Below, in pieces: positions 1 through 6,823 of a stretch of DNA of 64,000 nt. The notes under the pieces were generated by a model. That model searched no databases. It worked only from the letters and a program-made list of their open reading frames with translations, and had not been told where the DNA came from. Within the stretch, counting starts at the first letter, position 1; every line of letters begins with the position of its first letter. Source of the stretch: Alcanivorax sp. (GTDB taxonomy: Bacteria; Pseudomonadota; Gammaproteobacteria; Pseudomonadales; Alcanivoracaceae). The position numbers and the translations under genes were made by a program. Location of the stretch: assembly GCF_002726155.1 (NCBI RefSeq), contig NZ_PBSH01000016.1, forward strand, positions 1 through 64,000. Reading direction: 5' to 3'.

Positions 1-2
1 CC

Positions 3-35
3 TCGGCTGAAGCGGGCGCTTTCGGAGTCACCTAA
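3..35 (+). CDS. 3' end of a cassette gene (cut by window edge)
   Basis: Only the last ten codons or so are inside the window, ending in a TAA that lies within the inverse core of the first attC site. The same stop-in-attC arrangement is seen for the VOC and other cassettes downstream. The frame is chosen on that basis only; another frame ends at position 42. Nothing can be said of function. Confidence 0.4.
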   Translation, partial: SAEAGAFGVT

Positions 36-99
36 CAATTAGCTGCACAGGAAAATTTACTCGCGAGCTCGCAATTTTCCTGTGAGCTAGGCGTTATGC
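30..99 (+). other. attC recombination site 1
   Basis: The inverse core ACCTAAC (30-36) and core GTTATGC (93-99) flank an imperfect palindrome. Its arms AGCT(G)CACAGGAAAATT and AATTTTCCTGTGAGCT differ by one unpaired G, the extrahelical base expected for strand-selective IntI recognition. Total length is 70 bp. Confidence 0.88.
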
Positions 100-111
100 G
101 AAGGAGAGAGA

Positions 112-735
112 ATGAGTTTCCTTGAAGAATCATGGGAAGAAAGAGAAGAGAAATCCTACAAAGAAATATTTGGTGATACGGGACCAGGTATATTCCCTCT
201 ATCAAATGAAATATTTGATCGAATGAATGCAAAGAGCATCGATCCTCGCTGGCTTACCCATGGTGTTTTTAAATGTCCGCCAACAGGCAATAGAAATACT
301 TGGGCTTATGTAACCTCGGGTATGTCAAATCCTTGGGAGACAGAAGAACCTGAAGAATACTCTGGTCTTGGCGTAGAGTTTCTAATGGAAACGGAAAATG
401 AGGAAAGCTGGACCATTGAGGTTCTTCAGACGTTAATGGCTTATAACTTATTACTGGCAGCAGGCCAAATGGGCGATTTTCCTCCACTCGATTACGGTCA
501 TCGAGTGCCTTTGGCCTTGTCTGAGTCTATAAAAGCTATCATGTTTGTTCATCCTGTTAATTTTACCGACCACTTTTCCATCAAGTCAGGTCGAGTTGAT
601 TTGTTGCAGGCAGTGGGTATCACTCCTTCGGAGTTGGAAGCAGCTAAGGAAACGTCATCTGAAGCAATCAAACAAAAATTAGTTAGCAATACTGGTGGGC
701 TAGTTACGTCAAAGGAACGAGCTAGTGTTGCCTGA
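112..735 (+). CDS. Suppressor-of-fused (SUFU) domain protein, cassette-borne
   Basis: A 207-residue cytoplasmic protein without signal peptide or membrane segment. The middle part, with YVTSGMS near residue 67 followed by a GVEF strand and a hydrophobic helix, resembles the SUFU domain family. Bacterial SUFU proteins often act as immunity proteins for polymorphic toxins; that role is inferred here. No partner toxin is adjacent. The start has a good ribosome site (AAGGAGAG, about 5 nt before ATG) directly after attC 1. Codon use is AT-rich compared with the chromosome, in keeping with transfer as a cassette. Confidence 0.72.
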   Translation: MSFLEESWEEREEKSYKEIFGDTGPGIFPLSNEIFDRMNAKSIDPRWLTHGVFKCPPTGNRNTWAYVTSGMSNPWETEEPEEYSGLGVEFLMETENEESWTIEVLQTLMAYNLLLAAGQMGDFPPLDYGHRVPLALSESIKAIMFVHPVNFTDHFSIKSGRVDLLQAVGITPSELEAAKETSSEAIKQKLVSNTGGLVTSKERASVA

Positions 736-738
736 ATC

Positions 739-797
739 GCATAACAAGCAAAGGCAGCGGACGCCAAAAACGGCGCTCGCTGCTTTGGGCGTTATAA
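739..797 (+). other. attC recombination site 2
   Basis: Inverse core GCATAAC (739-745) and core GTTATAA (791-797) flank a short palindrome (AAGGCAGCGG/CGCTGCTTT type arms). The site is 59 bp and begins 3 nt after the stop of the SUFU gene. Confidence 0.85.
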
Positions 798-810
798 GCG
801 AAAGTGATCT

Positions 811-1083
811 ATGAATTTTGGCATGGCTTATACATTGTTATCGATCTACTTTGTGGTTAGTGTCGCAGCATCATTTCGTACGCTGCGTTCTGACTATTTC
901 GGCATATGGCAGAAGGTGGCGCAGATATCAATTGTGTGGCTCCTACCAGTTATTGGTGGAGTGATTCTGTGGATGCTTCATGGGAGTTTGAGCCGGGGGC
1001 CGAAAAGAGCTTCCAGGAAATTTGGGGGTGGTCCGGTGAGCTCGGGAAATATCCAGCCAGGAGATAGTCATGGAAACTCATAA
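811..1083 (+). CDS. Small two-TM membrane protein, cassette-borne
   Basis: A 90-residue protein with two hydrophobic segments (about residues 4-22 and 35-57) joined by a short basic loop, then a polar, glycine-rich tail. The second segment reads IVWLLPVIGGVILW. I do not recognise a named family, though small two-TM proteins of this shape are common integron cargo. The stop TAA is formed by the attC inverse core. The ribosome site is weak (GAAAGTGA). Function unknown. Confidence 0.65.
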   Translation: MNFGMAYTLLSIYFVVSVAASFRTLRSDYFGIWQKVAQISIVWLLPVIGGVILWMLHGSLSRGPKRASRKFGGGPVSSGNIQPGDSHGNS

Positions 1084-1126
1084 CAATGCCATGAATGCGA
1101 CAAGCGCATGATGGCCGGCGTTATGG
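1078..1126 (+). other. attC recombination site 3
   Basis: Inverse core TCATAAC (1078-1084) and core GTTATGG (1120-1126) enclose a short imperfect palindrome (TGCCATGAATGCG / CGCATGATGGC). At 49 bp it is the shortest attC in the array. Confidence 0.78.
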
Positions 1127-1136
1127 TTGCTAAGCT

Positions 1137-1481
1137 ATGAAGAAAACTATCAAGGTAGAGCGCCTGTCGTCGATAACATTGCTAAAGATAATGTTGATCA
1201 CATCCCTTTTCCCCTGGGTATTGATCGATACAGTTGTAATTCTTTTTCATCTGTTTAGCGGCGATTTCATTGTGAACTACACTCAAGGTGAGAGTGAAAA
1301 CGCGGTGCCACAACAAGTATCGTTAGCAAAGTTTGTGTTAGTGTCCTACCCAATTATTGTTGCACTAGGAGCATTCTTCACTGCAATGCTATGGCTGCCT
1401 TGTGCGTTTTCTCTCTGGGTATGGTCGAAAATTTCTAAGATGGATATTTCTTATTATGAGGCTCCAGATAAAGAAACATAA
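1137..1481 (+). CDS. Small membrane protein, cassette-borne
   Basis: A 114-residue protein with two clear membrane segments (about residues 15-40 and 67-98) separated by an extracytoplasmic polar loop. The first 12 residues are basic and probably cytoplasmic. No recognised domain. The gene is AT-rich, with a weak ribosome site, and its TAA stop overlaps the next attC inverse core. Translation may depend on the cassette promoter upstream. Function unknown. Confidence 0.65.
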   Translation: MKKTIKVERLSSITLLKIMLITSLFPWVLIDTVVILFHLFSGDFIVNYTQGESENAVPQQVSLAKFVLVSYPIIVALGAFFTAMLWLPCAFSLWVWSKISKMDISYYEAPDKET

Positions 1482-1527
1482 CAATAAGCAGCAGGCCGAC
1501 CTTCGGCGGCTGTGCTGAGCGTTAGGA
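1476..1527 (+). other. attC recombination site 4
   Basis: Inverse core ACATAAC (1476-1482) and core GTTAGGA (1521-1527) flank arms built on AAGCAGCAGGCCGA / TCGGCGGCTGTGCT. Length 52 bp. Confidence 0.85.
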
Positions 1528-1533
1528 TAAAAA

Positions 1534-2022
1534 ATGGACAGTTTGATTATTTCCTTAGGTATAGGGATAAGTAGCAGCCTTTTGGCTACCGCTCTATTTA
1601 TCTTAGTGAGTGAGTTTTTCAGAAGAAAAATTCTTCCTTGGTACGCCGACAAAATATATAGAGGTGTGAGAATTGATGGGGAGTGGGGAGTTGTCGAGGC
1701 TCTAGGGGTGAATCTAAAAGATCAAAACAAGTCTATGACCCTTTCTCTCGTGCAACGAGGCGACGTAATTGTGGGAACCTATTCTCACAGAGATGGTGAT
1801 GAAGAAATTGATGAGTATATTGTCCAGGGTAGAATTAGGGATATGTATTTCCTTGCTACGGCTATCCCGAAGTCCAATCGGCACGTAGATGCTATCACGT
1901 TGCTTCTGCATATAAGTAACGTTAAATCAAAACTAATTATGGCCGGCGGGCTCCTCTATCAAGCCAAACCAGGTGAGGTTGATAGCACTTTGGGTATTGA
2001 GTTTCAGTGGAAGAAATCCTAA
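1534..2022 (+). CDS. Single-TM protein with beta-rich C-terminal domain, cassette-borne
   Basis: A 162-residue protein. Residues 3-28 form one membrane helix, followed by a basic stretch (FRRKILPWY). Residues 42-160 are predicted by eye to be mostly beta strands, starting at RIDGEWGV and continuing through alternating strands such as LSLVQRGDVIVGTYS. A TM anchor plus a small beta-barrel is the shape of Cap15-type CBASS effectors, but I cannot show homology and no CD-NTase gene is adjacent. Treat as unknown, with defence a possibility. The start follows the attC 4 core by 6 nt and the stop TAA lies in attC 5. Confidence 0.65.
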   Translation: MDSLIISLGIGISSSLLATALFILVSEFFRRKILPWYADKIYRGVRIDGEWGVVEALGVNLKDQNKSMTLSLVQRGDVIVGTYSHRDGDEEIDEYIVQGRIRDMYFLATAIPKSNRHVDAITLLLHISNVKSKLIMAGGLLYQAKPGEVDSTLGIEFQWKKS

Positions 2023-2101
2023 CAATGCCAGGCACGGCGACGCCTTTTTCGTTGCGGCTTTGCCTCCACTACAAAGGCGCGCATGCTGGCGGGCGTTAGG
2101 C
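2017..2101 (+). other. attC recombination site 5
   Basis: Inverse core TCCTAAC (2017-2023) and core GTTAGGC (2095-2101) are separated by a longer imperfect palindrome containing GCCAGGCACGGCG and matching GCGCATGCTGGC segments. Length 85 bp. Confidence 0.85.
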
Positions 2102-2129
2102 ATCAACGGTTTTGTAAGGGGTACCGGCA

Positions 2130-2540
2130 ATGAGCGTTCAACTTGACCACGCGATAATTCCAGTTCGGGATAGAAGGGCGGCGGCCGAGTTGCTCGCCTA
2201 CCTTCTGGACGTTCCATGGGCGGAGTCGGGAGTTGGACCGTTTTCTCCTGTTTACGTGAACGACGGACTGACCTTAGATTTCGACCAAGCTGACGGTTCC
2301 TATCCCGTCCAACACTATTGTTTTCGGGTAAGCGAGGAGTGGTTCGACGGGATCATAGCCAGAATCAGGGCTAGGGGGATCGAATACAGAAGTACGCCCC
2401 ACGGTCCAGTAGATATGGAGATCAATACGCAACATGGCGGGCGAATCGTGTACTGGAACGAGCCTGACGGCCACGTGTGGGAAGCATTGACGGTGAGCTA
2501 TGCTCGACAACCCCGGGAAGGTACGGACAATGATGCCTAA
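2130..2540 (+). CDS. VOC-superfamily protein (glyoxalase/bleomycin-resistance fold)
   Basis: A 136-residue protein with the vicinal-oxygen-chelate pattern: LDHAII at residues 6-11 supplies a first-strand histidine, HYCFRV near residue 63 opens the second module, and DPDG-like EPDGH followed by VWEALT ends it with a glutamate. These positions match the usual metal ligands. Substrates in this family range from methylglyoxal adducts to antibiotics, and the sequence does not identify one. It has a ribosome site (GTAAGGGG) about 11 nt before ATG. A resistance role is common for cassette VOC proteins but is only inferred. Confidence 0.8.
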   Translation: MSVQLDHAIIPVRDRRAAAELLAYLLDVPWAESGVGPFSPVYVNDGLTLDFDQADGSYPVQHYCFRVSEEWFDGIIARIRARGIEYRSTPHGPVDMEINTQHGGRIVYWNEPDGHVWEALTVSYARQPREGTDNDA

Positions 2541-2633
2541 CAAAGGCGATGGAGGCCGACGCTTGGCCGCTTCCTCTTTTCGCTTCCGCTCCAGCCAGTC
2601 GCCGTCAAGCGCGGCTCATCGCCAACGTTATGC
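2535..2633 (+). other. attC recombination site 6
   Basis: Inverse core GCCTAAC (2535-2541), which contains the VOC stop codon, and core GTTATGC (2627-2633) flank a 99-bp region with paired GGCGATGGAGGC and GCTCATCGCC segments. It is the longest attC here. Confidence 0.82.
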
Positions 2634-2655
2634 GCTATAGGTTTCGAGGTGGGCA

Positions 2656-3048
2656 ATGAATAAGGAGCAGCTTCTTAGATTGCTTGGTTCTCTGATTCGG
2701 GTCTCAGATGGTGAGTTGGTTGAGAACAAGTCTTGCTTTCCTTGTCCTGAGCGTGATCGAGAAAAGTACATCGTCGTGCGAGATTGCATCCAGAAAATGG
2801 TTGCTGAGGCAGACATTAGCAGATCTGATTCTTTCCAAGATGAAACAGCAGGGAAGTCGGAGGAGTATTCTGCAATGAAAGCTAGGATCCTAGGCGCTCC
2901 CACTAAAAGAGCGGAGCATAGGAGTATGCTTCTAAGTAAGTTAACTGACATTGGGGCGGTGGATAAGGCAGGCTATTTCATAAATGCTGAGCATCGCGGT
3001 TTGCATAATGAACTCATTCGTGCGCTTTCTGAGTGTCATGACGCATAA
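2656..3048 (+). CDS. Hypothetical cassette protein
   Basis: A 130-residue soluble protein that looks mainly helical, with three cysteines in the first half (CFPCPER near residue 27 and DCIQKM near residue 43). No membrane segment, signal peptide or recognised motif. The CxxC pair could bind metal, but there is only one such pair. The ribosome site GAGGTGGG precedes ATG by 5 nt, and the TAA stop lies inside attC 7. Function unknown. Confidence 0.62.
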   Translation: MNKEQLLRLLGSLIRVSDGELVENKSCFPCPERDREKYIVVRDCIQKMVAEADISRSDSFQDETAGKSEEYSAMKARILGAPTKRAEHRSMLLSKLTDIGAVDKAGYFINAEHRGLHNELIRALSECHDA

Positions 3049-3120
3049 CAAGCGGCGCCAGGCGGATCAAATTTCCGCTCGTTCCTCTCTCCAATTTGCC
3101 CGCTGCGCCGGGCGTTGGGC
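3043..3120 (+). other. attC recombination site 7
   Basis: Inverse core GCATAAC (3043-3049) and core GTTGGGC (3114-3120) enclose paired GCGGCGCCAGGCGG and CCCGCTGCGCCGGGC segments. Length 78 bp. Confidence 0.85.
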
Positions 3121-3156
3121 GGCAAGAAGATGAGCATTGATTCGGCGCGAGGAAGG

Positions 3157-3175
3157 GGTATGATAATGTCATACC
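3157..3175 (+). promoter_or_regulatory. Probable ParD operator
   Basis: A perfect inverted repeat GGTATGA-5-TCATACC lies 25 nt upstream of the antitoxin start. The TGATAAT stretch inside it could serve as a -10 element. Ribbon-helix-helix antitoxins usually bind such palindromes to repress their own operon. The cassette therefore seems to bring its own promoter. Confidence 0.65.
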
Positions 3176-3199
3176 TCTGCCGTGTTAGGAGTACCAGCC

Positions 3200-3454
3200 A
3201 TGAGCATGCACCGGAAAACCATCACGCTGACCGAACAGCAAGACGGCTGGGTAAAAGCCCAGATTGAAAGCGGCCACTTTGGCAACGATAGTGAGTATAT
3301 CCGCGATCTCATCCGAAGGGACCAGCAGACCAAAGAACGTCTTGCCATGCTGAGGCAAGCTCTCGCTGAGGGTGAGTCCAGCGGGGAACCGAAACCGTTG
3401 GATATATCGGCTATCAAGGCGGCTGGCCGTAAGCGGATTAAGGCTACCGATTAG
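3200..3454 (+). CDS. parD: Type II antitoxin, ParD/CC2985-type ribbon-helix-helix
   Basis: An 84-residue protein with an N-terminal ribbon-helix-helix DNA-binding region (KTITLTEQQ followed by two helices containing YIRDLIRRDQ) and a charged C-terminal tail that would neutralise the toxin. I chose ATG at 3200 because AGGAG sits 9 nt upstream; a GTG at 3182 would add six residues. Its stop overlaps the toxin start by one base, so the two are translationally coupled. It probably represses the operon through the palindrome just upstream. Confidence 0.86.
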   Translation: MSMHRKTITLTEQQDGWVKAQIESGHFGNDSEYIRDLIRRDQQTKERLAMLRQALAEGESSGEPKPLDISAIKAAGRKRIKATD

Positions 3455-3750
3455 TGCTTACGTTGAACGTCACGCCGAAGGCGGAATCCGATTTTATCGG
3501 GATTTGGGTGTATGCCTGTGAAGAATGGGGCGTTGATCAGGCGGATAATTACGTGGATCGGCTTGAGGCCGGCATGAAACGGCTGATTGATCATCCATCG
3601 CTTGGCGCGAACTACGACCATGTTTTTTCTGGGTATCGCAAATTACAGGTCGAGCATCACGTTGTTTTTTATCGACTACTTGAGTCGGAAGTGCTCGTTG
3701 TTCGTGTTTTGCACGAGGTCATGGATGCACCGGAAAGGCTTCTGGAGTAG
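3454..3750 (+). CDS. parE: Type II toxin, RelE/ParE family
   Basis: A 98-residue basic protein of the RelE/ParE fold: an N-terminal strand and helix (TPKAESDFIGIWVYACEEWG), the central PxLGANYD-like turn, and C-terminal strands ending with VVFYRLLE and VVRVLHEVMD, typical for ParE. ParE toxins poison DNA gyrase; some relatives act otherwise. Starts with GTG, sharing its G with the antitoxin TAG stop. TA cassettes stabilise integron arrays. This is the last intact cassette before the array degenerates. Confidence 0.86.
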   Translation: MLTLNVTPKAESDFIGIWVYACEEWGVDQADNYVDRLEAGMKRLIDHPSLGANYDHVFSGYRKLQVEHHVVFYRLLESEVLVVRVLHEVMDAPERLLE

Positions 3751-3807
3751 TCGGAGTTATATTTTCGGCGCGGCTTAAATATTTCCATCCAGCACCGTGC
3801 TGTTGTC

Positions 3808-3860
3808 TCCCAACAAGTAACTGCACTCGGGAAAATTACTCGCTGCGCTCCTGATATTCC
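3808..3860 (+). other. Degenerate attC remnant
   Basis: Starting at TCCCAAC, this resembles the left arm of attC 1: both read CAACAA-like, then AGCTGCAC/AACTGCAC, then GGGAAAATTACTCGC. The right arm and a GTTRRRY core are not recognisable. It probably was the attC of the ParDE cassette and is now inactive. Confidence 0.5.
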
Positions 3861-3970
3861 AGAATCAATAGGGCCAGGTCTCCCATTTCCCATTGGCTCT
3901 TCGGCTTTCGGGAATCAAGATGTTGAGCGTCCCTGCGTTTTACCCTGACCTTTCGGCAGGCAATAAACGT

Positions 3971-4005
3971 TGTCGGATTACGCCTTTCAGGCTAATTCGA
4001 CCTAC
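3971..4005 (+). repeat. Half copy of dispersed palindromic repeat
   Basis: TGTCGGATTACGCCTTTCAG is identical to the left end of the copy at 4480. The central part is shortened and the right arm (TAACCCGACA) is missing. Confidence 0.7.
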
Positions 4006-4107
4006 ACGAATATGCGGCAATGAGGAGTTTCTGCCCCTTGTCGCTGCGAATGAATCGCTGCCTTGTTGTGGTACAGTGGCCACAAAATCCCAACCCGGAC
4101 CCTCCCT

Positions 4108-4473
4108 ATGCTCGTCTACCTTCTGGTCGCCTGCGATCGCCTTGATGAAAAGCAGGAAAAGAAGCTCAAGCGGAACCTGACTGATCTGCAGGCCGCGTTG
4201 CAGGCGTATGCCGAAACAAATGAAGCTGCCACGCTGATGGATGACTGCGAGAGTGAGGATTGTGAGGACTGGGTGCTGGGTATTAGCTTGCCGGTGAAGA
4301 AAAAAATCCAGCTTAAAGATTCGGTGAATCTGTTTAATGACCTGGCCAAGCGATACCACATTGATTGTGAGGTGGGTTCCATTGAGGGCGGGCAGCGTGA
4401 CCCGGTGAGTTATTTTGGCAAGCGGGAAGGCATTGGGGATGCGTTTCTGATTGCGGAGTATTTGGGAGTATAG
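4108..4473 (+). CDS. Hypothetical protein, 121 residues
   Basis: A soluble acidic protein without recognised domain. The N-terminal segment LVYLLVACDRLDEKQEKKLK is a strand followed by a charged helix. A cysteine-containing acidic stretch (DDCESEDCEDW) lies near residue 51, and the C-terminal half carries VGSIEGG and an aromatic YFGKREG. ATG 4108 is preferred over upstream starts because the extra 15 residues look non-coding. It stands alone, with a repeat upstream and another downstream. Function unknown. Confidence 0.6.
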   Translation: MLVYLLVACDRLDEKQEKKLKRNLTDLQAALQAYAETNEAATLMDDCESEDCEDWVLGISLPVKKKIQLKDSVNLFNDLAKRYHIDCEVGSIEGGQRDPVSYFGKREGIGDAFLIAEYLGV

Positions 4474-4479
4474 CGTACT

Positions 4480-4578
4480 TGTCGGATTACGCCTTTCAGG
4501 CTCTCTGTGCCCTTGGGTGAATTCGACCTACAAAAACTGTGCTTCGTAGGTCGGGTTAGGCGTAGCCGTAACCCGACA
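4480..4578 (+). repeat. Dispersed palindromic repeat, copy 1
   Basis: A 99-bp element with inverted ends: TGTCGGATTACGCC on the left and GGCGTAGCCGTAACCCGACA on the right, with internal TTCGACCTAC and GTAGGTCGGG arms. It sits between genes and matches the copy at 8445 over its whole length. It resembles the GTAGGTCGGGTTA...TAACCCGACA intergenic repeats seen in many proteobacteria. Confidence 0.82.
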
Positions 4579-4582
4579 CCAG

Positions 4583-4605
4583 CGCCGCCTTCAGGCGGCG
4601 TTTTG
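4583..4605 (+). terminator. Hairpin with short T run
   Basis: CGCCGCC-TTCA-GGCGGCG followed by TTTT. It is read in the direction of the 4108 gene and also contains the stop codon of the opposing MpaB-like gene, so it sits at the junction of two convergent genes. Confidence 0.55.
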
Positions 4606-5961
4606 CTGTTTGCTTTCCTGTGTTGTCGGGGCGTACTGATTGGCGTCGGTGGTGTATTCCGCGTGGCCATAGTCCACCAGTAGTGCCTTGATTCTCTTCA
4701 CCAATATCTTGTCCGCCGCCTTGTTGATCACCGGGATGTCTTGCAGTGTGCGATAGACGATCAGCCGGGGTAGCACGAACAGGTTGCCTACGGTGAACAG
4801 GGCATAGTCTATCAGGTGCGGTTCCACGCCCATTTCTTTTGCTTTCGATTTGTCCTTGCGGCCCAGGAACGCCTGAGTAAAGAAGACTTTGGAAAAACTG
4901 CGCTCCACCCGGTTGTGCACTTTGCTGAGCAGCGTTTCGTCTTTGGGGCGATAGACCGACATGGTCGCGCGGGTGAGCTCGCCGCAGGTCTCGTCGTCAT
5001 AGCCTTCGCGCAGTGTGCCTGAGTACGTGAGCATGGTGTCGATAATGTCCGGCGCCTCGGCGGGCAGCAGCTCTTCGGGTAAGCCCAGCAGGAAGCATTC
5101 ATAGCGTGACAGCTCGACAATGGCTCGCTCGTTGGCGGTGAAGTGTTTGCGCCCTTTGCGCAGGGCCTTGAAGGCGGTGAGGTAGGCGGGCATGGTGCCG
5201 GCGGGCATCTGGTCTACCTGGGGAATGGGGATGCCGTAGACGGCCGGGTCCCAGGGGCCGCCTTTGTCGGTGGTGGCGCGTTTGATGATGTTGAAGCGCA
5301 CCATGGAGTGCATCAGGCGCACCATGGCGGCGGCCTTGAAGCCGGGGCCGAAGCGTTCCAGTGCGCCGGGCAGGGTGGCGGTGGTGAAAAAGCTGGCGGT
5401 TTCGTTGATGCGCTGGTTCACCGAGTCATTGGCCAGGGTGCCGGTAATCGCCATGGGCAGGCCTGAGTATTTGTTCATGAAGGTGGCGACGAAGGCGCCA
5501 CGAATTACGTAGGGGGCCAGGTTGACCATCTGGTTGCGGCTGAGGCGAGCCCCTTCACGCACCAGTTCCATGTCTACCCAGTCCGGTGTGGTTTCCATGG
5601 CAGTGATGAAATCGATCAGCTCCTGGGGCGCATTGTCCACGGCCTCCAGGCCTTCATCGCAGGCTTTCTTGAGCATGGTGATCAGATTGCGAAAGCCGTA
5701 TTCCGGCATCAGCGCGGCATAGGCGTCGGAAACGGTATCGCCGAGCAGGGTGTAGGCCCGGGCCCGTTCCACTTTTTCCTTGTCGGCCAGAATGCCACCG
5801 CGGTATTGGCGGGAAAACTTTTCGGGCAGGGCACTGCGGGTGTGGATGTCGTCGGTAAAACGTTCCGGTGTGACATCGAAATCGATATCGCCATACAGGG
5901 AGGGGATGCGGGTTTTCTGCGCCCGCACTTTTTCCCAGAGTGCATCCAGTGACTGTGCCAT
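4591..5961 (-). CDS. MpaB/DUF2236 family oxygenase-like protein
   Basis: A 456-residue all-helical soluble protein. The hallmark RLMHSMVRF near residue 220 is the conserved Arg-x-x-His-x-x-Val-Arg signature of the DUF2236 family, which includes fungal MpaB and the heme-dependent latex-clearing protein Lcp. The histidine is the likely heme ligand. No Tat or Sec signal is present, so it should act in the cytoplasm, unlike Lcp. The reaction is unknown, possibly oxidative cleavage of a lipid or isoprenoid. ATG 5961 is chosen because GAGGTG lies about 5 nt upstream; a GTG one codon earlier is possible. Confidence 0.8.
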   Translation of the reverse strand: MAQSLDALWEKVRAQKTRIPSLYGDIDFDVTPERFTDDIHTRSALPEKFSRQYRGGILADKEKVERARAYTLLGDTVSDAYAALMPEYGFRNLITMLKKACDEGLEAVDNAPQELIDFITAMETTPDWVDMELVREGARLSRNQMVNLAPYVIRGAFVATFMNKYSGLPMAITGTLANDSVNQRINETASFFTTATLPGALERFGPGFKAAAMVRLMHSMVRFNIIKRATTDKGGPWDPAVYGIPIPQVDQMPAGTMPAYLTAFKALRKGRKHFTANERAIVELSRYECFLLGLPEELLPAEAPDIIDTMLTYSGTLREGYDDETCGELTRATMSVYRPKDETLLSKVHNRVERSFSKVFFTQAFLGRKDKSKAKEMGVEPHLIDYALFTVGNLFVLPRLIVYRTLQDIPVINKAADKILVKRIKALLVDYGHAEYTTDANQYAPTTQESKQQNAA

Positions 5962-6159
5962 CACTCACCTCTAAAACGGTATTTAATGTGTGTATACATT
6001 GGGTTTACTGCGTGCTGGTGACAATGGCAGGAAAGCACAATCGTGAGAACTTGCTGGTTTTTGGCCTGAATGGACAGAGGCGGATGCAGACAGGGGAAAC
6101 ACGGGGCAGGGCTTTGTTTTTTCAGGGGAAACGGTTGCCCGGTTGATGTTTATTATTGG

Positions 6160-6195
6160 CAGTGCCCCTCTTCCGATAGCGGGAGAGGGGCACTG
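6160..6195. terminator. Strong hairpin, possible terminator
   Basis: CAGTGCCCCTCT pairs with AGAGGGGCACTG across a 12-nt loop, 22 nt beyond the stop of the HD-domain gene. No clear T run follows on the minus strand, so it may act as a 3' mRNA stabiliser instead. Confidence 0.5.
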
Positions 6196-6216
6196 GCGTG
6201 TGGGTGACGAGGCGGG

Positions 6217-6813
6217 TTATTCCTGCTCCGTCATCGCCTCTTTGTAGAGTGATTTACGCGGCTCGGCGAAGACCTTACGCAACATGGGCTCGAAGTAATC
6301 CAGCGGCAGGATCTCTCCCTCCGGATCGAACGCGGGGGAATCATACTTGCTGACGAACTCCAGGGTCTGCCGATAGTGCGGGTGATCCTTGAAGTTCTCG
6401 CGCATGTCGCGATCCATGCCCAGGTAATGGAAGAAGTAGTAGCCCTGGAAGATGGCGTGGTGTTTCACCATCCAGTGGTTGGCATCGCTCACGAACGGTT
6501 CCAGCAATACGGCGGCCACGTCGGCGTGATTGAAGGTGCCGAGGGTGTCGCCGATGTCGTGCAGCAGCGCGCAGACCACGTATTCGTCGTCCTTGCCGTC
6601 ACGGTGGGCCAGGGTGGCAGTTTGCAGACAATGCTGGAACCGGTCGATCTTGAAGCCGCCGAAGTCGCCTTCCAACAGACGCAGGTGCGTCATGATGCGG
6701 TCAGATAGCCCCTTGCTGAAATCACCGAAGGACTTGGCAATGATCTGCCAGTCCTCGCCGGTGCCATCCTTCATATGCGTAAACTCGGCGCGCGGTGCGG
6801 TCATGTCATTCAT
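6217..6813 (-). CDS. HD-domain protein, predicted metal-dependent oxygenase or phosphohydrolase
   Basis: A 198-residue protein with the HD pattern: His61 (FQHCLQTA), His85-Asp86 (LLHDIGD), His96 (FNHADVAA), His118/119 (VKHHAIFQGYY) and Asp158 (SKYDSPAF). The order H...HD...H...H...D matches COG4341-type HD proteins, a group that contains the mixed-valent di-iron oxygenase PhnZ. Both hydrolase and oxygenase activities occur in this fold, so the reaction is open. It lies 10 nt downstream of the class II aldolase and is surely co-transcribed with it, suggesting two steps on one small substrate. Confidence 0.8.
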   Translation of the reverse strand: MNDMTAPRAEFTHMKDGTGEDWQIIAKSFGDFSKGLSDRIMTHLRLLEGDFGGFKIDRFQHCLQTATLAHRDGKDDEYVVCALLHDIGDTLGTFNHADVAAVLLEPFVSDANHWMVKHHAIFQGYYFFHYLGMDRDMRENFKDHPHYRQTLEFVSKYDSPAFDPEGEILPLDYFEPMLRKVFAEPRKSLYKEAMTEQE

Positions 6814-6823
6814 GGTGCACTCC

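Larger units (their letters stand above)
1..3860 (+). mobile_element. Integron gene-cassette array (3' part)
   Basis: Short + strand genes are each followed by an attC-like site: an RYYYAAC inverse core at the gene end, an imperfect palindrome, and a GTTRRRY-like core just before the next gene. Most genes take their stop codon from, or next to, the inverse core, as is usual in cassettes. Several cassette genes are visibly more AT-rich than the flanking chromosome. No integrase or attI is in the window. Because attC sites follow their genes, the integrase end should be left of position 1. The array fades after the ParDE cassette. Confidence 0.88.
3751..4107 (+). other. Array border without a gene
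   Basis: This stretch holds a degenerate half attC (3808-3860) and a truncated copy of the GTCGGATTACGCC repeat (3971-4005). Short open frames in it do not look like proteins. I see no convincing gene. Confidence 0.6.

Noticed and set aside
1..3860. CRISPR array
   Set aside because: The spaced palindromes are attC sites of unequal length, not identical repeats with uniform spacers.
3893..4180. 95-codon frame upstream of the 121-residue hypothetical gene
   Set aside because: It overlaps that gene in another frame and crosses the repeat at 3971; composition is not protein-like.
5940..6146. Small + strand frame between the MpaB-like and HD genes
   Set aside because: No convincing ribosome site, and composition resembles non-coding sequence.
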